NCBI GenBank assembly: GCA_009885275.1
Contig: VFKY01000250.1
Location: 1 to 21,785 of the forward strand
Length of the DNA: 21,785 bases
Direction: 5' to 3'
From: Verrucomicrobiota bacterium
Lineage (GTDB): Bacteria; Verrucomicrobiota; Verrucomicrobiia; Verrucomicrobiales; Verrucomicrobiaceae
Positions within the stretch are counted from its first letter, which is position 1. Each line of letters begins with the position of its first letter. The translations under genes and the position numbers were made by a program. The notes under the pieces are model-generated. The model saw only the letters and a program-made list of their open reading frames with translations, searched no databases and had not been told where the DNA came from. This document shows, in pieces, positions 15,675 to 21,785 of the stretch.

Positions 15675-16964
15675 TTAGTCCATTAAGTCACTATTTTTTG
15701 TATCCGGTAACAAGACAAGAAAAATTAGACCTATCAAGAAGAATCCTGATAGAAGTGAAATCGCCATTCGCATATCCATTGCAGATTTCAACCATGCTGA
15801 GAGCCAGATTAATACCGGTGCCGCCAAAACACGGCCGGTATTAAAGCAGAATCCGGCCCCTGTTGCCCGTAAATGAGTCGGGAATAACGTAGGAAAATAG
15901 ACAGCATACCCTGCATGAATACCTTGGGCAAAAAAGCCTAATAAAGGCAGCATGCAAAGCAGGAGTTCATAACTTCTTAATAGCGATGGGAGCCAACAGA
16001 CCAATGGCGTGATGATGAAGGCGCAAATATGCATGAGCATAAAAGTGCGCCGGCAACCAAACCTGACACTCAATGGACCAAAGCTAAGCATGCCCAAGGC
16101 CGCTCCAATCGCCTGAACAAATCCATAGGCAACCTTTGAACGCCTACTGACCTCTTCGATGGGTTCTTTCGCTTCCGTCAATATCTCTGCCGCAAGATCC
16201 TGACCTGCCACCACAACACCCCAAAACGTTGCCAATCCAACCATTGCAAGCAAGGCTCCATAAACAGCTCTTGAACGCATCACCGGATCACTCAACAAGT
16301 CACGATAACTTCCGAGTTCATTTTTTTTACTCGCTCGCGCCACTAACCATGCCTCTGGTTCCTTTATTGATTTCCTCACCCAAAACACCAGGATGGCTGG
16401 CAAAATTCCAATCAAATAGGCCAGACGCCAATGATCTCCTACCCAAATTCCCACCCCAGCAGCAAGCCATATACCAAGGATACTTGATGCATGATAAATA
16501 CCTCCTGCTCTTGCTCTTGCCTTACTGGGGAAAACCTCGGCAACTAATGCCACACCCACCGCCCATTCCCCTCCTACTCCCATCGCCACAAGAAAGCGTA
16601 ATGCCGCCACATGCCATAATTCCGTGGCTGATGCTGTCAGCCCTGTAAAAAGTGAATAAAACAAGATAGACATGAGCATGGCAGGTTTCCGGCCCCACTT
16701 GTCTGCCAGAGAACTGAACAACCAGCCACCCAACGTGCCACCTAATAAAAAGATACCAAGAAATCGATCCCCCCACATTTTGACATCAGCAGGTGTAGCC
16801 GCTGGTCCAAGGATTTCCGGTAACATCTCCTGACGCGTGATGTTGAAAATTTGCCCCTCAAAGGCATCAAACATCCAGCCTCCAGAAGCAATAATCAGGA
16901 CAAGCCATTGATAGCGAGTTACCCCATCATACCAGCGAGATGATGTAACAGCAGGTGAACTCAT
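15675..16964 (-). CDS. MFS transporter, sugar or organic acid:proton symporter-like
   Basis: The 429-residue protein has about twelve membrane segments and MFS signatures. Span 1 reads GGWMFDAFEGQIFNITR, which resembles the GWxFDxxD start of the aromatic acid/sugar proton symporters (AAHS-like). The loop 2-3 motif appears as SLADKWGRKPAM, RFLVAMGVGGEWAVGVALVAEVFP matches the span 4-5 signature, and the sixth-span end reads KSIKEPEAW. The symmetric motif in the second half is GPLSVRFGCRR. It lies between the oxidoreductase and ROK genes with gaps of 21 and 5 bases, so it is expected to import the substrate of this locus. AAHS members carry acidic compounds such as benzoates, so a charged substrate is plausible, but the exact one cannot be read. 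Confidence 0.9.
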   Translation of the reverse strand: MSSPAVTSSRWYDGVTRYQWLVLIIASGGWMFDAFEGQIFNITRQEMLPEILGPAATPADVKMWGDRFLGIFLLGGTLGGWLFSSLADKWGRKPAMLMSILFYSLFTGLTASATELWHVAALRFLVAMGVGGEWAVGVALVAEVFPSKARARAGGIYHASSILGIWLAAGVGIWVGDHWRLAYLIGILPAILVFWVRKSIKEPEAWLVARASKKNELGSYRDLLSDPVMRSRAVYGALLAMVGLATFWGVVVAGQDLAAEILTEAKEPIEEVSRRSKVAYGFVQAIGAALGMLSFGPLSVRFGCRRTFMLMHICAFIITPLVCWLPSLLRSYELLLCMLPLLGFFAQGIHAGYAVYFPTLFPTHLRATGAGFCFNTGRVLAAPVLIWLSAWLKSAMDMRMAISLLSGFFLIGLIFLVLLPDTKNSDLMD

Positions 16965-16985
16965 TCTTGTTCTCTTTTCAGACTA

Positions 16986-18038
16986 TTATTTTTCAGCCAT
17001 AAACTCAGCTATGGACACAACCTCACCATTTCTCGCCGAAACTCCAGCGGCCAGACACAAACCCACACTCCAAAGCCCATCTTCACCACTTGCGACCGGT
17101 GCTGTTCCATCACGAATACATCGAACACACATGGCAATTTCTTCGCCTAATTCATATACTTCACCTGATGGGTTCTTCATTTTCACTTCTTCAAATTTCT
17201 CTCCATCAAAATAGGTAAGTGAAAATTTGGGGTCCAATGACCTGTCAGACGCGCCCCTCCAGGATGCCGACAGAGCTCCTTTTGTGCCACTCACTTTTAT
17301 AGTTTGATGATGCTCGAAGGAAGCTAAAGTCTGGGAAACAACCGCATAGGCTCCAGATTTATAACGCATTATGGCACTGAAATTGTCATTTAGATTCGGA
17401 CGTAGCGGCTCATGCGAGTTAGCTGTCGCATAGATTGTCGATGGTTTCCCGTGTTCTGAAAGATACCATCGCGCAAGGTCGAAAAAGTGAATAGGTTCCT
17501 CAAGCGACCAACTCCCAACACAATCGAGATCGTAGCGCCACCCTTTTGCTCCCTGTCGATAGGGGCCCCTTGAAAGCTCCACCAGAACATACTTCGGGGA
17601 TCCGATCTTCCCACTCTCGATCATCTGTTTTACTTTCCCCCACTGCGAAGACAATCGCAACTCATGACCAATGGCCAGCATCTTCTTTTTTACCATGGCC
17701 ATCGCCATCATCCCTCGGCAATCCTCCAGTGTAAGCGCCATTGGCTTCTCCAATAACACATGCTTACCCGCAGCGAGCGCCGCGGTGGCAATCTCCACAT
17801 GACTATGGCTCGGAGTCACTACATCAATAATGTCCAATTCAGGTTCCTCCATAAGATCCCTATAATCTGAAAGAACCGCGACATCAGGATAAAGTTTTTT
17901 AGCTTCCGCACGTGTTTCTTTGGTGAGAGCAATGATAGCGCGGAGCCTGGCACCTTCGGTCGACACAATAGATTGCGCATGCAGTTTTCCCCAGGCACCA
18001 AAGCCCACGAGTCCGAAATGTATTGTTCTACCGCTCAT
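16986..18038 (-). CDS. Gfo/Idh/MocA-family NAD(P)-dependent oxidoreductase
   Basis: The 350-residue cytosolic protein (no signal peptide) has the N-terminal Rossmann motif FGLVGFGAWGKLHAQ (residues 8-22). VVTPSHSHVEIA and the catalytic HVLLEKPMALT (EKP at 97-99) follow. The substrate-domain motif near residue 170-193 contains CVGSWSLEEPIHFFDLARW with the conserved His184. The family oxidises or reduces sugar, inositol or keto-glycoside hydroxyls. The ATG at 18038, preceded by GGA about five bases upstream, puts the Rossmann motif at the usual distance; the longer reading from 18119 adds 27 residues unlike the family. It is the first gene of the operon with the MFS and ROK genes and is divergent from the SsuD-like gene. 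It most likely acts on a sugar-like substrate imported by the MFS protein. Confidence 0.92.
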   Translation of the reverse strand: MSGRTIHFGLVGFGAWGKLHAQSIVSTEGARLRAIIALTKETRAEAKKLYPDVAVLSDYRDLMEEPELDIIDVVTPSHSHVEIATAALAAGKHVLLEKPMALTLEDCRGMMAMAMVKKKMLAIGHELRLSSQWGKVKQMIESGKIGSPKYVLVELSRGPYRQGAKGWRYDLDCVGSWSLEEPIHFFDLARWYLSEHGKPSTIYATANSHEPLRPNLNDNFSAIMRYKSGAYAVVSQTLASFEHHQTIKVSGTKGALSASWRGASDRSLDPKFSLTYFDGEKFEEVKMKNPSGEVYELGEEIAMCVRCIRDGTAPVASGEDGLWSVGLCLAAGVSARNGEVVSIAEFMAEK

Positions 18039-18075
18039 CGAATTCCATCTTATGAAGCATCCATCAATAAACAAT

Positions 18076-18094
18076 AGAGAAATATCTTTGCTCT
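18076..18094. promoter_or_regulatory. Candidate operator in the divergent promoter region
   Basis: The AT-rich 113-base gap between the divergent oxidoreductase and monooxygenase genes contains AGAGAAATATCTTTGCTCT, an imperfect palindrome (AGAG-x-AA paired with TT-x-CTCT). GAAAT also occurs as a direct repeat at 18079-18083 and 18096-18100. The size and place suit a ROK regulator, but the symmetry is modest, so this is a weak guess. Confidence 0.25.
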
Positions 18095-18151
18095 CGAAAT
18101 TAATGCACCTACATTTCAATCCTGCTTCTAATCATCTCAGCCTAATACCCA

Positions 18152-19300
18152 TTGAATTTAATCTCAACCATTCCCATTAGAACAAAAAAGCGAGCCGCTG
18201 AGATTGCTTGGTTTGCCTCTCTTTGCTCTGATGATTGTGAATATCTCGGAGTTCCTGACAGCCGTTTAAGCAGTAGTTTTGAGCATTGTTCGTCGCTTGT
18301 TAAACAGGCTGATGAGGCTGGCTACCAAAACATTCTTCACTCCACCTCATGGGCCCCCGGTCAGGATGCATTGGGTTTCGCCTTTGCTCAAGCGGTCCTA
18401 ACAAAACAAATCAATCAACTTGTAGCTCTGCGCATGGGGGAGATTTATCCGCCGATGCTAGCTCGATCCATTGCCACGCTTGATCATATTTCCAAGGGGA
18501 GGCTTACATTAAATATCATCTCCTCAGATCTTCCAGGCATGAAGGAATCAAATGCAGAACGCTATGCTCGCAGTGAAGAGATTCTGATTATTCTCAAGCA
18601 ATGCTGGACGCAGGACACTGTAGAATTTCAGGGGCGCTTTTATCAGGTCAATGCCCTGAACACGCAGCCAGCCAAACCCTATCAGCAAAACGGCGGCCCC
18701 CTGCTTTATTTCGGCGGAATCTCACCTTTAGCCGTCGAGTTTTGCGCAAAGCATTGTGACGTTTTTCTCATGTGGCCAGAGAAGTTCACCAGCCTTGCAG
18801 AAAACATGCAAGCAGTCAGCACACTGGCCGCCAGAGCCGGGCGCACCGTAGATTTCGGATTGCGCATTCATGTCATTGTCAGAGAAACCGAAGATGAAGC
18901 CAGAGCTGCTGCAAAGAAACTTGTATCTAAACTGGATGATAAAAAGGGAGAAGAGATAAAAAGCCGCGCGCAGGATCGCTTCTCCACCGGGGTACTGAGA
19001 CAGGATGCACTCCGACTGGAAGCCGATTCCGAAGGCTACCTTGAAGAACATCTCTGGAGCGGTATTGGCCGCGGACGCAGCGGTTGCGGCAGTGCGATTG
19101 TCGGAGATCCCGATCAGGTCTATGCCAAGCTTCAGGCCTATATGGATCTCGGATTTCGCTCCTTCATTCTCTCGGGATACCCTCACCATAAAGAATGCGA
19201 TCTCTTCGCTCGCTATGTCCTGCCCCGCATGGAGACCTGCCGACTGAATGAAGTTCAAGGACGTTTGCCCGGGATGATGCCTACCGCTTCGGTAAACTGA
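18152..19300 (+). CDS. SsuD-like FMN-dependent monooxygenase (luciferase-like family)
   Basis: The 382-residue protein resembles alkanesulfonate monooxygenase SsuD, which uses reduced flavin and oxygen to release sulfite from sulfonates. Shared blocks are VALRMGEIYPPMLARSIATLD, RYARSEE, PLLYFGG, FGLRIHVIVRET, LDD, LWSGIGRGRSGCGSAIVGD and SFILSGYPH. Counterparts of SsuD Arg226, His228, Arg297 and Tyr331 are visible (Arg238, His240, Arg309, Tyr343). The Cys54 position (SCEDAW in E. coli) is replaced by PGQDAL, and the His11 region reads CSDDCEYLG, so substrate range probably differs. The frame after an upstream TAA at 18143 has no ATG before residue 95; the TTG at 18152 is the only early start and has no Shine-Dalgarno. 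No flavin reductase gene (ssuE) is near. The CobW-family gene follows after 59 bases. Confidence 0.88.
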   Translation: MNLISTIPIRTKKRAAEIAWFASLCSDDCEYLGVPDSRLSSSFEHCSSLVKQADEAGYQNILHSTSWAPGQDALGFAFAQAVLTKQINQLVALRMGEIYPPMLARSIATLDHISKGRLTLNIISSDLPGMKESNAERYARSEEILIILKQCWTQDTVEFQGRFYQVNALNTQPAKPYQQNGGPLLYFGGISPLAVEFCAKHCDVFLMWPEKFTSLAENMQAVSTLAARAGRTVDFGLRIHVIVRETEDEARAAAKKLVSKLDDKKGEEIKSRAQDRFSTGVLRQDALRLEADSEGYLEEHLWSGIGRGRSGCGSAIVGDPDQVYAKLQAYMDLGFRSFILSGYPHHKECDLFARYVLPRMETCRLNEVQGRLPGMMPTASVN

Positions 19301-19359
19301 ACCACATTTTCTTCGCTTACTTCCGCTTTACCAATCGCCTCCGTGTGAAATCGTAACGT

Positions 19360-20496
19360 ATGCCAAACAACGACGCCACTTCCCTATCTCGTTACATCAT
19401 GATAGGTGGATTCCTCGGCGCAGGAAAAACCACTGCCGTTGGGAAATTGGCGCAGCATCTCACACAAAATTCGGTAAGGGTCGGACTCATCACCAATGAC
19501 CAGGCAGGCGGCCTCGTGGATACCAAACTTCTGCGAAGCCAGGGATTTGCCACCGAGGAAATTGCCGGCGGCTGTTTTTGTTGTCGCTTCAATACTCTCG
19601 TGGATGCCGCCGGGAAACTCACCCAGTCCACCCGCCCCGATGTCTTCATCGCGGAGCCCGTAGGAAGTTGCACCGATCTGGTGGCGACAGTGACATACCC
19701 GCTGCGCCGCATGTATGGTGACAACTTTCTCATTGCACCACTCAGTGTGCTCGTTGATCCCATTCGCGCTCGTCGTGTCTTCGGCCTGGAAGCTGGCGGT
19801 AATTTTTCAAGCAAGGTCGTCTACATTTTTAAAAAACAACTGGAGGAAGCGGATGTCATCGTCATCAGTAAATGCGATCTACTAAGCACCGATCACTACC
19901 AGGAGCTGGAAACCGTCCTCTCCACTGAGTTCCCCCATGCCCGCATCTTTGGGATTTCCTCGCGCCATCAAACGGGGCTTGATGCCTGGTTCAATTATAT
20001 CACCAGCAGTGAACAGGAAGCACGCAGCACCATGGCAGTGGATTATGATGTCTATGCCGATGGAGAAGCCCTGCTCGGGTGGTTAAACGCCACGGTGTCT
20101 CTGAGTGCTAAAGAAGAGTTTGATGCCAATGATTTTCTCAAAGCGTTGGCAGGCGAAGTGCAACGTCGCCTGATTCAACAGGATGCCGAGATCGCCCACT
20201 TCAAGATGACCTTCAGCCCGGATGACAGCCTCAGTGGTGAACTCGCCTCTATCAATCTAGTTCGCAACGATCATGTACCGGAAATTGGTATGGCGCTTGA
20301 AGAACCCACCAACAGTGGGCAACTCATCATCAATCTCCGCGCGGAAACCGCACCGGATGACCTTGCCAAAATCATGCGCGATTCCCTTGAGATCATCGCC
20401 GATAAGTTCGCCTCCTTGTCCGCCAAAGTGGAGCACGAAGAACACTTTCGCCCCGGTCGCCCCACCCCGACCCATCGTGACATCCAACTGGCTTGA
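19360..20496 (+). CDS. CobW/COG0523-family GTP-binding protein
   Basis: The 378-residue protein is a G3E GTPase of the kind thought to deliver metals to enzymes or to act as a metallochaperone. It has Walker A GGFLGAGKTT (16-25), the metal-binding CxCC motif in AGGCFCCRF (Cys72, Cys74, Cys75), IAEPVGS as the switch (Glu99), and SKCDLL (170-175) as the guanine-specificity motif. The C-terminal part is unlike the compact CobW_C domain and lacks a His-rich tail, although it ends with scattered His (HEEHF, THRD). Name and membership in the family do not show a role in cobalamin. It follows the SsuD-like gene by 59 bases, so a shared transcript is likely; whether it serves that enzyme is unknown. 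Confidence 0.88.
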   Translation: MPNNDATSLSRYIMIGGFLGAGKTTAVGKLAQHLTQNSVRVGLITNDQAGGLVDTKLLRSQGFATEEIAGGCFCCRFNTLVDAAGKLTQSTRPDVFIAEPVGSCTDLVATVTYPLRRMYGDNFLIAPLSVLVDPIRARRVFGLEAGGNFSSKVVYIFKKQLEEADVIVISKCDLLSTDHYQELETVLSTEFPHARIFGISSRHQTGLDAWFNYITSSEQEARSTMAVDYDVYADGEALLGWLNATVSLSAKEEFDANDFLKALAGEVQRRLIQQDAEIAHFKMTFSPDDSLSGELASINLVRNDHVPEIGMALEEPTNSGQLIINLRAETAPDDLAKIMRDSLEIIADKFASLSAKVEHEEHFRPGRPTPTHRDIQLA

Positions 20497-20651
20497 AGAC
20501 TCGAACGTCCCGACTCAGGACTTTTTCTATTTTGTGAATGCTTAGGGGCAGGACCAATAAGTAAAATCCTAATTCCGATCGTTCATGTAGATGCCCAAGT
20601 CGTGTTTAGCGACGATACCTTTATTTAAAACGCTCTAACTAGCGCTGGCGA

Positions 20652-20715
20652 TTCGTCGCAAAGGAGCAAAGGAACCAGTTTTTAATCTTTGCTGCTTACG
20701 CTCCTTTGCGACAAA
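20652..20715. repeat. Palindromic element between cobW-like gene and the convergent TIM-barrel gene
   Basis: GTCGCAAAGGAGC (20655-20667) and GCTCCTTTGCGAC (20700-20712) form a perfect 13-base stem, with an inner GCAAAG/CTTTGC pairing (about 20666-20671 with 20687-20692) and a T-run in the loop (20679-20683). It lies between convergent stops at 20496 and 20741. It could act as a bidirectional terminator, or be a REP-like element with copies elsewhere. The rest of the 244-base gap (20497-20740) shows no gene. Confidence 0.75.
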
Positions 20716-20740
20716 TCTCACATCACATCCAACTTCATGA

Positions 20741-21592
20741 TCACTCAAATCCTAGCTTCTTCATGTAAACAACGCTCACAGGAATTTGCTCCATTGAGGT
20801 CGAAGACTCGTCTTCAATAAAGTAATGCTTAATGCCAATTTTCTTGGCGGCAGCAATCACTGCAGGATAATCCACTTGTCCGGTGCCCAGTGTCACATCG
20901 TTTTCCACATCGGTCTTACCGGTAAGAGAACCCGTGGCTACGCCCCTCTTTAAATCCTTAAGATGCATGAGTTTCCAGCGGGTGGGGTATTTTTCGAGCA
21001 GCTTCACCGGGTCCTGACCGGGGAAAACAATCCATAGGACGTCCATTTCATAGCTAACATGCTCGGGCTTGGTTTCAGCAAACAAAAGATCAAGCAACGT
21101 GCCAGTGCCATGGGGTTCAAACTCGAAACCATGGGCATGGTAGAAGAATGTAATGCCTTCTTTGGCAAGCGCTTCGCCAGCACGATTAAAGGTGGCAATG
21201 GCATCGCGGCACTCTGCTTCATCGAACGCATCTTTGTGATCAATCCAAGCGCATCCCGCAAATTTCAGTCCGAGCGTCTTGGCATCTTTAACCACACCTT
21301 CGAGATCGGTTTTGTAACGCGCATAGGGAAAGTGACTGCTGACAGGCTTGAGTCCTCGCTGCTCCAGTTCCTTTTTGAACTGCTCCGGTGTTTGATCGTA
21401 TGTGCCTGCAAGCTCCACTTCTTTGATGCCAAAGTTTTTCACTTGATCCAAAGTCCAAGCGACCCCACGCAACTTGAACTGACTGCGCAAACTGTAGAGT
21501 TGCAGACCAGTGGTCGGTTCCTCGGCGGAAACAAAGACAGTGCCAGCAAACAGTACCAGCGAGGTGATGATGGAGAGACGGTGTATTTTCAT
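20741..21592 (-). CDS. Secreted sugar phosphate isomerase/epimerase-like TIM-barrel protein
   Basis: The 283-residue product carries a Sec signal peptide (KIHR, hydrophobic core LSIITSLVLFAGTVF, cleavage after VSA near residue 23). The mature part fits the AP endonuclease 2/xylose isomerase-like barrel: GLQLYSLR at the first strand, the acidic VELAGTY strand, FYHAHGFEFEP, YEMDVLW, MHLKDLK and YFIEDES, giving the usual Glu, His and Asp metal ligands. Such exported proteins are common in Planctomycetes, Verrucomicrobia and Bacteroidetes with oxidoreductases that process keto-glycosides. The ATG at 21592 is chosen because it begins the signal peptide; an in-frame start at 21640 would bury it. 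Only 69 bases separate it from the upstream partial gene, so they may be one operon. Exact substrate is unknown. Confidence 0.88.
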   Translation of the reverse strand: MKIHRLSIITSLVLFAGTVFVSAEEPTTGLQLYSLRSQFKLRGVAWTLDQVKNFGIKEVELAGTYDQTPEQFKKELEQRGLKPVSSHFPYARYKTDLEGVVKDAKTLGLKFAGCAWIDHKDAFDEAECRDAIATFNRAGEALAKEGITFFYHAHGFEFEPHGTGTLLDLLFAETKPEHVSYEMDVLWIVFPGQDPVKLLEKYPTRWKLMHLKDLKRGVATGSLTGKTDVENDVTLGTGQVDYPAVIAAAKKIGIKHYFIEDESSTSMEQIPVSVVYMKKLGFE

Positions 21593-21661
21593 AGGATGAG
21601 AAGAAGATTCAATATCCAACGAATAGCCGTCCCAATGCAATACGTCAGTTATACTTTTGGC

Positions 21662-21785
21662 TTATTTCGCCTCAGGAACCGGCGTCGGTAACGGAGCCTT
21701 GGCAACCCCGAGTGCTTTACGATCCATGTTTGAAACGAGATCCGTCTCCGTGCAAGGCACGCTTGCTCCAGCATCTGGCACCGCA
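21662..21785 (-). CDS. C-terminal end of an unidentified minus-strand gene
   Basis: On the minus strand the frame entering from the right edge is open for 40 residues (beginning AVPDAGASVPCTETDL and ending KAPLPTPVPEAK) and stops with TAA at 21662-21664. The Pro-rich tail (PLPTPVPEAK) suggests a flexible end. The gene begins outside the window, and the tail is too short to identify. It is 69 bases upstream of the secreted TIM-barrel gene, in the same direction. Confidence 0.55.
   Translation of the reverse strand, partial: AVPDAGASVPCTETDLVSNMDRKALGVAKAPLPTPVPEAK

Noticed and set aside
16986..18119. Longer form of the Gfo/Idh protein from an ATG at 18119
   Set aside because: The added 27 residues precede the Rossmann strand without family similarity and would take up most of the divergent promoter region.
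18728..19258. Minus-strand open frame of 176 codons opposite the SsuD-like gene
   Set aside because: The plus strand carries the conserved SsuD motifs throughout; the antisense frame looks like a by-product of codon bias.
1..20496. A cobalamin biosynthesis cluster suggested by the CbiX-like and CobW-like genes
   Set aside because: The two lie about 19 kb apart in unrelated transcription units, and no other cobalamin gene or riboswitch was seen between them.
21059..21691. Plus-strand open frame of 210 codons opposite the TIM-barrel gene
   Set aside because: The minus strand has a signal peptide and barrel motifs; the plus-strand product resembles nothing known.

Overview
The window reads like chromosomal DNA of a Gram-negative bacterium from the PVC group, most likely Verrucomicrobiota. 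This is an inference from gene content: a secreted sugar isomerase/epimerase-like protein, a Gfo/Idh/MocA oxidoreductase, an ECF-type sigma factor with an N-terminal extension, a lipoprotein-type TolC homologue, and dispersed-looking palindromes between genes. By eye the base composition is near 50% GC. Few genes have a clear Shine-Dalgarno sequence. No rRNA, tRNA, CRISPR array, insertion sequence or phage gene was seen. Genes are closely packed and all intergenic gaps are under 300 bases.

Left part (1-5.4 kb). A minus-strand group holds a membrane-anchored coiled-coil protein, a HAD phosphatase/phosphomutase and a CbiX-like chelatase-fold protein that runs off the left edge. Divergent from it on the plus strand are an uncharacterised AAA-like P-loop ATPase, a lone OppF/DppF-type ABC ATPase and the cell-wall polymerase rodA. 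A hairpin-forming repeat element lies between oppF and rodA.

Middle-left (5.4-8.6 kb, minus strand). An ECF-like sigma factor, prmC (release-factor glutamine methyltransferase) and murA (first committed step of peptidoglycan synthesis) follow one another. murA converges on rodA across a second GC-rich palindrome, so two peptidoglycan genes face each other.

Middle (8.66-14.5 kb, plus strand). A four-gene efflux operon encodes a TolC-like outer-membrane lipoprotein, an unusually long HlyD/MacA-like adaptor, a MacB/LolD-type ATPase and a MacB-type FtsX permease. Together they should form a trans-envelope pump. The sigma gene is divergent from it.

Right part (14.5-21.8 kb). A minus-strand operon (Gfo/Idh/MocA oxidoreductase, MFS transporter, ROK regulator) is divergent from a plus-strand pair: an SsuD-like FMN-dependent monooxygenase and a CobW-family GTPase. 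This looks like a small catabolic locus with its own importer and repressor. A sulfonated carbohydrate or related organosulfur compound is a possible substrate, but this is only a hypothesis. A third palindrome separates cobW from a convergent gene for a secreted TIM-barrel protein, and the C-terminal end of another minus-strand gene enters from the right edge.

The most original parts are the unassigned AAA-like ATPase, the right-hand monooxygenase locus with altered active-site positions, and three unrelated intergenic palindromic elements. Nothing here is proof of a new defence or mobile system.
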